A DNA stretch of 64,000 nucleotides. It comes from Bimastos eiseni. Taxonomy: Eukaryota > Annelida > Clitellata > Crassiclitellata > Lumbricidae. The notes beneath the pieces are model-generated. The model was not told the origin of the DNA. It saw only the letters and a program-made list of their open reading frames with translations, and made no database searches. The position numbers were made by a program, and so were the translations under genes. This document shows, piece after piece, positions 26,641 through 36,945 of the stretch (position 1 is the first letter of the stretch; each line of letters starts with the position of its first letter). The stretch lies in the NCBI GenBank assembly GCA_959347315.1, contig OY365817.1, forward strand, positions 188,501-252,500, given 5' to 3'.

Positions 26641-26663
26641 ACCTAACCCTAACCCTAACCCTA
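26641..26663. repeat. interstitial telomere-type repeat (CCCTAA)n at PLE 3' end
   Basis: Three consecutive CCCTAA-type units (ACCTAACCCTAACCCTAACC, then CTAG) lie 11 bp after the conserved PLE 3' terminus and immediately before another PLE RT fragment. On the PLE coding strand the repeat is C-rich, the orientation expected if a G-rich TTAGGG end primed first-strand synthesis from the 3' end of PLE RNA. The tract is only about 23 bp, so chance expansion or random filler cannot be excluded. Confidence 0.8.
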
Positions 26664-26790
26664 GGCCCTGGCCAATAAACATCCATCATACATGAAGGAC
26701 ACCTATGACTTCATAAACAGAATCAGAAACACTACAATAAAACCACACTATATCTTCGTCACAGGTGATGTCACAGCATTAGGAATTCCA
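26664..26790 (+). pseudogene. PLE reverse transcriptase N-terminal fragment (motif A)
   Basis: The frame through the ATG at 26692 reads HPSYMKDTYDFINRI and then VTGDVTALGIPI. This fits the PLE segment SY-x-KDT-x-DF and the first catalytic-aspartate motif (D-V-x-SLYTNIP in active elements); the aspartate remains but SLYTN is changed. It is the only piece of the RT N-terminal half in the window. The homology stops at about 26790, where unrelated DNA begins and a stop follows (26800-26802). It supports a new, 5'-truncated PLE copy starting right after the telomere-type tract. Confidence 0.7.
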
Positions 26791-26903
26791 ATAAAAAAAT
26801 AATTATAGCTAAGATGCAACGCAAATTTCGTAATCTAGCCCATGAAGAAAATTTGAAACTGTTCAGTCAATAAAGCAATTCAGCAGACAATAAATAATCT
26901 TAC

Positions 26904-27714
26904 CACAGTAAGAGGAAGATGGCAACAGCTGTTTGTCAATGTCGTCACAAATTGATCCAACGGATTCATCGTCAGTCTCTGGAGCCGTATCTGAATCGTC
27001 TGCCTGTGCAAGCACATGATACCTTCAATTTCTTCATAACTGAAATCACACCTAGTTTGCGCTATTTCTAATTTCTGTGGCCGCTGATAGTGTGTAATCC
27101 AGTTACATGCTAGCCAATCGCTGGGTAAAATATGGTTTTAGCGTTGTTAATTATTTATCAATGTATATCGAACAGATAACATAAACACTACATAGCACGC
27201 TTTAGTTTATGAGATGGATGTGATGAAAATCATGCCGAAGTAGAAGCTGGATGTGATGAAAACAATCACACACAAATAGAAGCTGAATGTGATGAAAGTA
27301 ACTACGTATGTAGCCTGACATCAAGCACGCATGGAATAATTACCGACGCTAAAACCATATTTTACCAATCGCTGTTAAAACAGAGGGTCTCCTGTAATTT
27401 AATAGCATCCAATCAATCATAAACCAACTTCGATATTTCGATAATGATCCAATTGCACCAATTTTCCCGGATTTCCATGTTAAGAGCGCTTCGGAATAGC
27501 CATTCTACGCCAGGCTCTATGTGAGAGGCGCCATATAAAACTAAAGGTCAATACGATTCGAATATACACGAAGCTTCAAAAGATGCACGTGCGTCCATAT
27601 AATTCCGCTTACCTTGGAATCGATGAAGAATTCTCGCATAACATCAACAAGATAGTCGTCTTTAACTCCAAGTCTGTTTGCGTCATTCAATAACTTAGCA
27701 ATTTTCCGCTCCAT
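26904..27714 (-). pseudogene. two-exon fragment of an acidic, unrecognised (likely transposon) gene
   Basis: On the minus strand a start at 27714 (MERKIAKLLNDANRLG) opens an exon ending at 27613 with AAG|GTAAGC. An acceptor TTGCACAG leads into a second exon, 27003-26904, encoding an acid-rich segment (ADDSDTAPETDDESV), and a donor TGTG|GTAAGA follows. Phases agree (0, then 1). No third exon was found before the PLE boundary. The plan of a short helical start, an acidic stretch and then a cysteine region resembles the gene at 40722-42363, whose protein starts MEEIIANLINAKG, so the two may be related families. The intron carries a MITE (27124-27366). I do not recognise a function. Confidence 0.4.
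27124..27366. mobile_element. 243-bp MITE with perfect 8-bp target duplication
   Basis: The ends are an inverted repeat: GGTAAAATATGGTTTTAGCG on the left and its complement CGCTAAAACCATATTTTACC on the right, with further similarity inward. The direct repeat AATCGCTG lies immediately outside on both sides (27116-27123 and 27367-27374), a clean 8-bp target-site duplication. The interior has three diverged copies of GAAGCTGGATGTGATGAAA about 38 bp apart and no coding capacity. GG..CC ends with 8-bp duplications would suit Merlin-like or hAT-like machinery; I cannot choose from this alone. Confidence 0.85.
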
Positions 27715-28282
27715 TCCTGGCGAATTTATACAAATTTCGATCAAAAATCGCTTAAATTATCATCGAACACGTTGTGTTTACTGTTGGATGACCGACCATT
27801 TTTAAAACCCATAGCGCGCGAGATCGCAAGCTAACCAATCACGGATAGCAAAATCTGTCACGTGACATGCGTAGCAACGAGAATCTCGCTTTGTGTACGT
27901 TAATTATTCATCTTTTGTACGTTAATTAATTTTATACCAATCGTAATGCTCGATTCACTATGTAGACGGGACCGTGACCTTTCTAAGCATATATAACATT
28001 GATGGCTTACAATGAGTCAACTCTAAATGCGACCCGTTGAAAAACGGTCAAACTCGGATTTATCTGCGCTATTGTTTTAAGCAATCCTCATTAAAACACT
28101 CTATTTTCTACATAAAACAAGTAATTACAAGACTACTTTTTGAATAAATTGTGTTTTAGAGATATTTTAATGATTGAATTTTATGAAAACGAAATTTGCG
28201 TGTAAAAGTAAAAATTCGCAATTTTTGCCTGGTTGCTCCTAAATTAACGTTGCCGACAAAAGACCGTTTTCGGGCTGGCGGG

Positions 28283-29262
28283 TAACCAGACGTGAAAAGA
28301 ATCTTACAACTTAAAACACTGATAACAATCTCCTCCCAGTAGTCATTCCATACAACCCACTATCTATGCGCATATTTTATGAATGGAAGAAAATCCTCAT
28401 GCAAGATAATACACTATAGCATTACCGTATAATAAGAGCCTACTCTAGAAATAGGAACCTAAAAGAATTACTAGCTCCACGTAAAAATAAGCCTATAAAA
28501 CCCACGCAAAATACTAACATAGGTTCAAACAAATGTAACACACCTAACTGTCAGTCATGCCCATACATAACAGTCTCCAAAACACACTCAAGCACATACA
28601 CACGCCGCAAATACACCATAATCAAGCGACTAGACTGCCAAAGCACTAACACAATCTACCTAATAACTTGTAGCGCCTGCAACAAACAATATATAGACCA
28701 TACACAAGGTAAAGTAGTAGAAGGCCTATTAGAACACATCCACAACATAACAAATAAGCATAATAACCCACTAGCAAACCACTTCAACTCAAACAACCAC
28801 TCACTAAAAAAATATTACAATTATGCCAATAGTCACTGTTGCTGCGTTAGAAATGGCTCTTTTCATGTACCAACCATCCTCTCTACAATACCGCCCGCTC
28901 CTGGATCTACAACAACAATGGCAACAAGAACTGATTACGTACCAGCCTCACGGAATCAACCAACCACCAGAATACACCACCAGACAACACCGGGACTAGC
29001 CACAACAACGCACCAACAGAGACAACCGAACATCACCAGACTACACCAAACACTCCTACTCCTTCTTATCGTCCTGTCCTCATCCTCAGCAGCATCAGCA
29101 CTGCATCGTCGTCATCATCATCCTCACCATCACCATCATCATCATCACCTCAGCATCATCATCATCATCATCACCACCCCAACCATTACCGCCATGATCA
29201 CATCCACCACCACCATTATCATAAGCATCATCAGACCTCACCCGCCATCTGTGATTCTCCCA
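28283..29262 (+). pseudogene. PLE endonuclease module copy 4 plus 3' tail
   Basis: The last PLE piece starts at ACCAGACGTGAAAAG with the linker, has a 4-bp loss in the CTCCCTCCC run (frameshift), and keeps the GIY-YIG core (IYLITCSACNKQYID), LLEHIHN and the PHGIN region. The CAT-rich tail follows and is cut short at CTCCCAT (29262), before the usual CAATCACCT end. Its cysteine motif reads CNTPNCQSCP (C-x4-C-x2-C), without the extra residue found in the other three copies. It therefore looks like the least derived endonuclease copy although frameshifted. Confidence 0.8.
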
Positions 29263-29355
29263 TTAGAAATGTCTACGACATCAGGGAGCGTCTTTATCTG
29301 GATTTATGATTAGAAATGTGGACGACATCAGAGGGCTTTAGGTTTTCTATAAAAA
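29263..29355. repeat. 47-bp direct repeat at the PLE right edge
   Basis: TTAGAAATGTCTACGACATC at 29263 recurs as TTAGAAATGTGGACGACATC at 29310. The repeat begins exactly where PLE homology ends, so it may be part of the sequence into which, or out of which, the array was rearranged. No further interpretation is possible. Confidence 0.6.
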
Positions 29356-29622
29356 TGGGGACGATCGCAACTGACAATATCGGTGTCGATGTATCTGTTG
29401 GTGACATAGCAGCAAGTTAAAACTCGATGTAACGCTGGATAATTTTTACGATGCTTAACGAACAACCTTCTTGATCACTTCACTAGTTGCCTTTTAACGT
29501 TGTATAGTGAATTTTGTGGCTTTGGATATTTTTGACAATTCGTCTCTTTGCGAAATATGGTTTTTGCGGTCTTGGATATATTGTGTTGACTGTCACGTTT
29601 GATGGCGACTACGCCGTGCTGC

Positions 29623-29657
29623 CGGAATGTGGCAGACGCTCGGTCTGCCACATTCCG
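29623..29657. other. perfect 15-bp inverted repeat with 5-nt loop
   Basis: CGGAATGTGGCAGAC (29623-29637), loop GCTCG, then GTCTGCCACATTCCG (29643-29657). The stem is perfect and GC-rich. No U-run or CTRR-type Helitron end follows, and no gene is recognised close by. It could be a transposon-terminal hairpin, a small RNA precursor stem or a protein-binding palindrome. Confidence 0.85.
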
Positions 29658-30368
29658 CGGATTCGCCTATGAAAGATAATGACGCACTAAGCTAACAAAA
29701 TGCTTTTTATGCAAAGCGAATTTCTGTCGACAGCAAAGTTCTTTGTTGTCTAAAGCTGTTGTTAAACTTTGGATCCAACCAAGTGTCAGTCAAGAGAGAA
29801 GCGAATTCGAGAGCGCGAGAGTCAGTCAATCAGCGAGTCGTTTTGTCGTCTGCATGTTCTGGCGTTGTGATTCTGTCGAAGTCGGCGACGTCTATAGATC
29901 GCCAGAGGAAACATCGTCAGTCGCCTTCGTCGTCGTGGCCAGCATCGCTTCTGGCACTGTATTATCACGAGCACGTTGAGACCGTTGCGTTTCGTCGTAC
30001 TATCATAGGGTCAATATAATGCTACGTTATAGTTGGACAGACCACTCCAGGGAGGCATTGCTAAAGACTAGATCTGGGTCACTATAGGTAGTCATTGCTT
30101 GTGCACTAGTGATGACATTAGTTGGTCTGACGGCCTGTATTTTTAGTAAAGGTATTCGGCCGGCTTCAGAGGTCAGAACTAGTGGCTCGTTGGATACATT
30201 GTCGGTGGTGTTCTTATATCTGGTTGGTCAGAACTGGGTGACCTGTCAGTCTGTTTCACAGGTCAGGCTTACTAGAGGAACAGTATTCTTGGATCAAGTC
30301 CCTCAGATTCGGCTGACCCCGCTGCTCGGTCTGACCGCACTGCCGCTCTGTCTCACTACGAGATTCGG

Positions 30369-30769
30369 TATAAAATAACCGCGCACTGAAGACAAAGGGT
30401 CTGTCTGGTTGGAATCGCTCGTTTTTCGTGGGTTCGTTAAGGTAAAGTCAAGTAGGTTGGAATCTTGGGAAGACTGCCGCTAGTGATGCATTGGTGAACT
30501 CCGCTATTGAACGTAGACGGTAACTGTATCATTATCTAGATAAAATTATTCATATATATATTATTATTATTCTGAAATCTCAAACTGAGTAGTAATTGAT
30601 TATCAACCTTATATATATGAACTCATTATCAGCGTGATCGTGTATAAGTGAAAAAGAACTCTTAAAGCTTGTATGCTAGGACGTCTAAACACGCTGTGCA
30701 GATTAAGTTTAATGTTCATTTCTAAAGTCTTTTGATTATTATTAGAGTTATCGTTTACGTGTTAATAAA
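30369..30769 (+). promoter_or_regulatory. possible solo-LTR-like promoter/polyA region
   Basis: TATAAAAT at 30369-30376 sits in a GC-richer stretch (about 29750-30500), and an AATAAA signal lies 390 bp downstream at 30764-30769. That spacing would suit the U3-R-U5 plan of an LTR. I could not find flanking TG..CA ends, a second LTR, a primer-binding site or gag/pol coding. The open frames at 29743-30378 are not recognisable. This is a weak call. Confidence 0.2.
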
Positions 30770-33475
30770 ACAATTTATTTCGTTATATTTTATACTTCTC
30801 GTGCGAGTTGCTAAGTTCACCCATAATTTCCTGTAGGTAGATACTTCGTCTGGTTGATATCGTGGCTTAGCTAATTGTCTGTAAGGTAATTCCTTGTACC
30901 TATAGATTGGCTAGGTACTCAGATAAGTGACACGATTTATATCAGAAAAGATTAACCGAGACGACATATGGTGAAGAACCAACTGGACGACAGTACTCAC
31001 GTACTTCGCAGAGATCGTTAAGGTGCTGATTGACGATTGCGGTCGCCGAATGACGTAAACAGTTGACTGTCCGATCTGACACCTTAATTCTGAGTTTGTG
31101 TTAATAATAAAGAATATCTGTTGGTGAAGTCGTCTCTTGCAGACCGTAAGAGCAGACCCCCCGACATCATCTCTACTCGGGTTGGCCATCCTGGCAGACA
31201 GCTCAACCCGCCAGTTTGCTGCGCAACAATAATAATAATGATAATGATTTTATGAAAACGAGATCGTATCCTAACGCCGTGGTTCATTACTTTAACAAAA
31301 TGTGTCCAAAGTCACATTTTAGCAATCACAATATCACGGAAATTCCTGGCAGTTATGGTTAATTCATGATAAATAACTTAATTCAGTGCAGCCATGACAT
31401 CGCGACTTTCTACTATCCATATTAGTAGATAAAAGTAAAGTTGTTAAATCACAGGCACAGTTGCCGTGGAGTGATACTGCAGCCTCTGAACTGGTTCATA
31501 CAGTGTTGGTGCAACAAAGTTATGCTGCACTTCTTGCTGCATTCCAGGTTGTTCCATAATAGAAGACAGAAACCTCTGAATTGGAGTTTGTCATTAGGTT
31601 TTGGACTTAGCCTCAAGAAATCTGCAATGTGCGACCCTAAGTTAGCTATTGATTTTCTGCACACAAAATACATCGCTTTACCTGAAGAAAAGTTTTATTG
31701 GATATATAAATGTAGACGTAGTCTTAATTTTAAGACGCTGCAGCAACCTCAACATATTGATTTCCACAACCGTCTTCTTTTCGTATTCATTAATGCACCT
31801 TCGTGTAAGAGTCACGCTTTAGCCTACATAAAGACGTGGTAAAATTTGAAAATTATTTATGTTGAATTATTTTTCTGTTTTGTGGTATGCAATTAAATCA
31901 TTGGATTGACAATTGATATATGTCAATTGATAGGCAATTGCTCGATTTCACGCCTGCTCTGTTTTGGTTATGTAATGTCCAGCTAATATCGACTTTGTTT
32001 CCTTTTTTGTTAGTGAGGCGTAGAGTTGGAACAAGGATATGACACAGGATTTGTCTGCCTGAATATCTCTCTCCGATAACTATAAAAAATCGTGGTCGAC
32101 TCAAAACCTCTACATGGAATGAGCATGTATTTTCTGTTTTATCATTGAAGCGACCGAAACTCGTGAGATGCTGCTAAAATCGACAGCCGATTATTCAATC
32201 AGAACAATTAGGCCTACGCGTAATCGTCGCAGCCTCTTTTGAATATAAAATCAGTGCCAATCGGTTCGTGTATAAAACACCTTTATTTTGCATCTTTGTA
32301 AATGCCATATAATTTTATAACGGATACTAGTGAATTCTGCTATTTTAGTTATAACATCACCTTTATATTTGCTGGAATTTGAACACAAACTATAGATATC
32401 TATATTCCCGCAATATTAAGCATCCTTTTATTATGCTAACAGGAAGATACGTTCAACGAGTCAGCTGTTTTCTTACTCTTCTCTATGAGTTCTAGGATAC
32501 TGACAGGGGTGTCTTCCACAACTCTCAGCTGTCTAAAGACGTTTTCTTTTTCCCTGCGGCTCCCAAGCTGAGAACGCCTCTAAATAGTTTATGCTGTAGT
32601 GGCGCTTTAGAAGTGTCAAAATACATTGCAACACAATTGATTGCGACACATTCAGCTAACTAAAGTAAGGCTCCATTCTAACATTGTAGAAATTTCGACG
32701 TAGTTACAGCCGGGCTTTTCACGACTCTACATATCCAGAAATCTTGTTTGGACCAGATGGACGACTATCTGTCGACTAACAAGGAGAGTGGCTAAATAAG
32801 AGACAAATTCCACCCACCCTCCCTCAGCCTCCAACACCAGTCACAAACGAAGAGGACGCACGCGGAAAGATTTTAAGTCAACCAACTTTTGCGTCAAACC
32901 CTCGTCAGGATAACACTACATTGATCTTGAAGCAGTGCTGTTTAAGTTAACTTATGGCAGCGTTGACTGAAAAGTTCTGATTCAGCTAACTGAAACTAAA
33001 ACTGGAAATATCTGTAAACTGGAACTAGAAGTAAACTGATAAGTACGAAACTACAAACTAAAACTGAACTTGATAGTTGGAAATTGATTAAAAATTTTCT
33101 GTTATTGCAAAACCAAATGAATGTCACTAATATAAAACAGAATATAATTGCTTTAAATGGAATATGTACAAAACAAAATCAAAACTGAACAGTTTTGAAA
33201 ATAGTAACTAAGACTACAAGTGAAAGATGATAAAACTAAAACTAACATGTAAAGTTAAAAGAACACTGTAACTATATTGAAACTGAAAAGTAAACTGAAA
33301 CTTGAATAACACTGTTGAGGAAATAATCCTTGACGCAGCGCACATGAGTTTAGGTATTCAGCGTGGGCAGGTTTTCTGTCGATATGAGTGACGTTTGAGC
33401 CCCCGATAGAATTTTGGTCCTTTCAGATAGAGTCGGTACTTTCTGGTCAGGCAACGTGTCTCACGGACTGTAAAG
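30770..33475. other. non-genic stretch, nothing firm recognised
   Basis: No exon, RNA gene or bounded repeat was recognised. A few open frames of 60-133 codons exist (for example 31441-31842 plus and 31898-32104 minus) without recognisable domains or splice context. A short run at about 32545-32650 reads AAPKLRTPLN in one frame, which recalls the C-terminal end of LINE proteins, but it is too short to call. The segment 32940-33330 is rich in AAACTGAAACT-like simple sequence. Confidence 0.5.
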
Positions 33476-33478
33476 ACT

Positions 33479-33572
33479 TCAAGTTACTCCCCATTTCAGG
33501 TTACTCCCCCCCCGGTAAATCTGAAATCAATTTCGGATTACCCCTCCGTGTTCACATTACCCCTCTCTGAAT
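33479..33572. repeat. GTAA..TTAC palindrome cluster, left
   Basis: CAAGTTACTCCCC and CAGGTTACTCCCC are followed by an imperfect palindrome built from GGTAAATCTGAAATC and its partner TTTCGGATTACC, then further ATTACCCCT words. The same palindrome family recurs in four copies at 35375-35515, 1.9 kb away. A poly-C run (33506-33513) interrupts it. Confidence 0.6.
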
Positions 33573-33994
33573 TGAGTCAAAATGTTAAATTGTCTGTCAT
33601 GCTTTCAACTAATGATAATCAGTCTGTTTAATAAAACACGTCACACTTATTATTTTAAGATAGACAGCTAGTTTTAACATGTGAAAAATATATATGTCAA
33701 GTATTCGTTTTTCTATGTTAAGTTATGCCAGTGTTAAGTAAACAAAGGTGTTAGAGAGCAGCATCAAGACACCATAACACATCAGTTGCTTGTTATAATA
33801 GAAAGATAGTTACTATAGGTCAAAACGTAAATTCAACAGAAAATGGCTGTCAACATGTAATGAAAAGTTAGCTCTACTCGATGGCCGTTCCCCTCAATCA
33901 GTCCACGCCCCAACAACGTGTCGAGAACTCATAACTGGGCAGTGTCCGGCTTTAGAGTGTCCTAGTTCTTTTCTGCATTCACCATCCGACTTCT

Positions 33995-34275
33995 GTCGAA
34001 CTTCCGCCTGAAGACGCGACCTCCTTGCGTCCCAGTGTCGAACTTCTCGGCTGAAGACGCGACGTCTTTGCGTCACCCGTGTCGACCTTCCCGGCTGAGG
34101 AAGCGACATCCTTGCGTCACCAGTGTCAATCTTCCCGGCTGGGGAAGCGACGTCCTTGCCTCACCCGTGTCAACCTTCCCGGCTGGGGAAGCGACGTCCT
34201 TGCTTCACCAGTCTCGACCTCTGCGGTCGAAGACGCGACGTACTTGCGACACCCGTGTCGATCTCGAATCGCAGA
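33995..34275. repeat. 44-bp minisatellite, about six units
   Basis: Units begin at 34037, 34081, 34125, 34169, 34213 and 34257, exactly 44 bp apart, with a preceding partial unit at 33995. The consensus contains GTCGACCTTCCCGGCTG, then GAAGCGACGTCCTTGCGTCA. It is GC-rich against an AT-rich background. Because 44 is not a multiple of three the unit is open in several frames, which creates overlapping arginine/serine/proline-rich open frames on both strands; I regard those as artefacts. Confidence 0.9.
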
Positions 34276-35369
34276 CGGAAAACTCAGAAAAGCCCCTCTT
34301 CGTCCTTCGTGTCGCTTTTTATCGTCTTTCGACTTTGACCTCTGACCCTACCATCCCTTGGGACCCAACGGCCATCGACGACCATCGATACGTTAATTAA
34401 CTGAGAAGTTTTATACACGTACGTGTCAATACCGTGTTTGTCCACTAAATATACAAAATAAGAGTACAATCGAGTGAGCTAATATACATAGTACACACAC
34501 GCACACAAGACGATGTATAAATAACTATATACATTATACAATACATGTACAAGGTATAAGGGCAACTCGTGACAATATAAAAGTCTAAGAAATGTAAAAT
34601 TTGTGAAATCATTAATACGTTACACGAGATCAAAGTGCATCACATTGTTATATACAAACATAAGTTATCAAGATTTAACCTAAATGGTGAAGAACGTAGT
34701 GTAATTACAACATAAATGTACAACAACTATGGATGTAACTTTTGACTTGAGAATTCTATCCTCTACTTGACTCATTAAATGTAACAAGAAGACTTAGCAA
34801 ATGCTGCAGATTCAAAGTGGTGGTATACCCTTTTTGTGGTCTGATGGTAATTATTCTTTCACTTACTTGTTCCAATCCAATTAGCTGATATCATTCTTTA
34901 CTGACCATTGTGCCCACTTCTCTGCCATGCTTGGCTCCATCTGAGTAATAGATGCTTATTCCTTGAGACACACTATTGCCTCTGCAGGTCCATCACATGT
35001 CACTCTGCCCCAATATTTAAAGGTTGTATTCTTACATCTCTCTCACTACCTGCGCCAACTTCCCTGTATCATGATGTTCTTACAGTCCAGTATCCAATCT
35101 TTGCCTTGGCTTTGGTATTTAAGATTTGAGACTTCTGAGTCTTGGCTTCCTTTCGGCTTTCACCACGACCCTTCACAGATGGGTTCATGACCCTCTCATC
35201 TCCCGACCGACCTGCCACGACAATGAGCTTGAGCTTTTCATGTGTCATTTCTGTTGCAAGATGTGGTTTTACCTGGGAGACCCACACGCTTGCCGAAGAA
35301 CCCTGCCTTTTTTTCCAGGCTTGGGACTGGCACGGCTGAACTGCAAGGCAGCGGAGTAGTTAGTTACAG
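34276..35369. other. non-genic stretch between minisatellite and palindromes
   Basis: AT-rich at first (34400-34800), more mixed later. Short overlapping open frames at 34908-35359 have no recognisable domain and no splice context. Nothing else was identified. Confidence 0.4.
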
Positions 35370-35374
35370 GGGTA

Positions 35375-35515
35375 ACTTGAAATCAATTTCAAGTTACCGG
35401 GTGGTAGCCTGAAGTTAATTTCATATTACCCCTGGGGTACCCTGAAATCGTAGTGGGCAACTTGAAATCGCCTTCAAGTTACCTCCGAGGTTAACTTGAA
35501 ATCGATATCAAGTTA
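35375..35515. repeat. cluster of four related palindromes
   Basis: Four imperfect palindromes lie side by side. The first is GGTAACTTGAAATC paired with ATTTCAAGTTACC. The second is GGTAGCCTGAAGTT with TTTCATATTACC. The third is GGCAACTTGAAATCGC with CTTCAAGTTACC. The fourth is GGTTAACTTGAAATC with ATATCAAGTTAACC. Stem changes are partly compensated: the fourth has an extra T matched by an extra A. They end exactly where LINE homology begins and match the cluster at 33479-33572. Confidence 0.75.
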
Positions 35516-36945
35516 ACCGGCATCCGACATCCGACAAGACACCGCTGACTCGTCCCCACCGGTTTTCCACCCAATTGACTGCAGACTTTCTGCCATGGTT
35601 CCCATTACCAGTGCTGAGCTACGCCTCATCATCCTGACCTCTCCACCAAAATCCTGTGAACTTGACCCTCTCCCGACGTTTCTGCTACAGGTGTTTGTTG
35701 ACATTCTTCTTTCGTTTCTAACCTTCCTCTCCAACCGATCTATTCAGAACGGAGCTCTACCGCCGTCTCAGAAGCGCTCAATTCTGATTCCCATCCTCAA
35801 GCACAGTGGGCTTGATTCATCTGACCCTACCAATTTTCGAACAATTGCAAATGTAACATTCATATCGAAAATAATTGAAAAGATAGTCGCCTACCAGCTC
35901 ACTGCTTATTTAGAGTTGAATAAATTGCTTCCGGAACGCCAATCAGGCTTTTGCAAGGATCATTCTACCGAGACGCTGTTACTCCGTCTCATTTCCGACA
36001 TTTACGGGGCTATTGATAATTCGCAGCTTACTCTACTGGCTTTGTTTGACGTCAGTGCCGCTTTTGACACTGTCGATGATAACATGACATCTTGCTTAAG
36101 CGGCTAGAGATTTCATTTGGACTGTCTTGTAACTTTCTTAGTTGGTTGACCTCATTTGTCAGGGAGCGCTCCGTTTGTGTGGTTCATGAATCTTCCAGGT
36201 CCACGTGGGTCCCTGCCCCTTGTGGCCTTCCTCAGGGCTCTGTGCTAGGTGCTCTTCTGTAGTTCATCTACACTGCTGAGATTACTTCTGTCCTGAATGT
36301 CACTGCTGTGTTGGGTCACTTGTACGCTGATGATGTCCAAGCCTACTTACATTGCATGGTTTCTAATGCATCTACTGCTGTTCGGGCAATCAGACAAACG
36401 CTGGATGACCTCGAGACTTGGATGGCGTCAAACCACCCGCGACTCAACACCCCAAAAACCCAATTTATCTGGCTGGGCACTCGCCAGCAGCTTATGAAAC
36501 TTGATTTAACTGCCATTATTGCTGATTCACCCTCTTTGCCATTTCCTCTGTTGTCTGGAACCTTGGAGTCATGTTGGACCAAGAGCTAACCTTTGCCTCT
36601 CATATTCACCGTCTTTGGTGTTTCCCGTTCGCTAACTCCAGACGCCACAACTACCCTTGTTCACGCCTTCATTACTGCCCGACTTGATTACTGTTGTTCA
36701 CTCTATGCAGGCCTTCCAGCTGGGCGTTTACGGTGCCTGGAACGGGTCCTGCGTTCTGCTGCACGTCCTGTTGGACGCATTTCTAAATTTGGCCATCTAT
36801 CCGGCTATATGCGGGATATGCTCCACTGGCTCCCCCTCTAACAGCGAATCTCGTACCGTATCATCTCTTTGGTATGGCGATCCTTGCTAGGTTTCGCCCA
36901 GCCTATCTTCGCGACCTCTGTTACTCTACTTTGAGTGTACTGGGT
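35516..36945 (+). pseudogene. CR1/L2-like non-LTR retrotransposon, RT remnant
   Basis: A LINE reverse transcriptase can be followed through broken frames. SPPKSCELDPLPTFLL comes first, then LIPILK, NFRTIANVTFISKIIEK, RQSGFCKDHSTETLLL and FDVSAAFDTVD (first catalytic aspartate). After a frameshift at about 36083 come GLPQGSVLGALL, a TAG at 36260, the intact YADD box in LYADDVQAYL, LGVMLDQELTF, ITARLDYCCSLYAGLP and DMLHWLPL. Two more compensating shifts occur near 36540-36600. The motifs place it in the CR1/L2/Jockey group. The upstream endonuclease domain is missing, so it is a 5'-truncated dead copy. Its 3' end is cut by the next LINE. Confidence 0.88.

Larger units (their letters stand above)
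21564..29262 (+). mobile_element. Penelope-like element (PLE) fragment array
   Basis: This region is a mosaic of one PLE family in a single orientation. Three modules recur: an RT C-terminal part, a GIY-YIG endonuclease part, and a 3' tail that contains CAT-trinucleotide runs and ends in CAATCACCT. PLEs encode one protein with RT followed by GIY-YIG, and they commonly form 5'-truncated head-to-tail copies; the order here fits that. The end CAATCACCT is followed by different sequences in different copies: GTAAAAG at 22899, 24189 and 24948, CAAAAACC in the first copy, and a short spacer plus CCCTAA repeats at 26630. This is expected if it is the true 3' terminus abutting variably truncated neighbours. 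The left edge joins the satellite through a shared ATC. Foreign DNA (about 26791-28282) splits the last copy. Confidence 0.88.

Noticed and set aside
26641..26663. A true chromosome end
   Set aside because: The tract is about 23 bp and DNA continues for 37 kb beyond it; it is interstitial.
29743..30378. Overlapping open frames as genes
   Set aside because: No recognisable domain, overlapping frames, no splice context; likely chance frames in a GC-richer patch.
29700..31250. Complete LTR retrotransposon
   Set aside because: Only a TATA box and a polyA signal; no paired LTRs, primer-binding site or gag/pol coding.
31441..31842. 133-codon open frame
   Set aside because: No domain, hydrophobic or charged pattern, or splice signals that I could support.
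32545..32650. LINE C-terminal remnant (AAPKLRTPLN)
   Set aside because: Only about ten suggestive residues; not enough to call.
34035..34400. Arg/Ser/Pro-rich proteins on both strands
   Set aside because: Translation of the 44-bp minisatellite in several frames.
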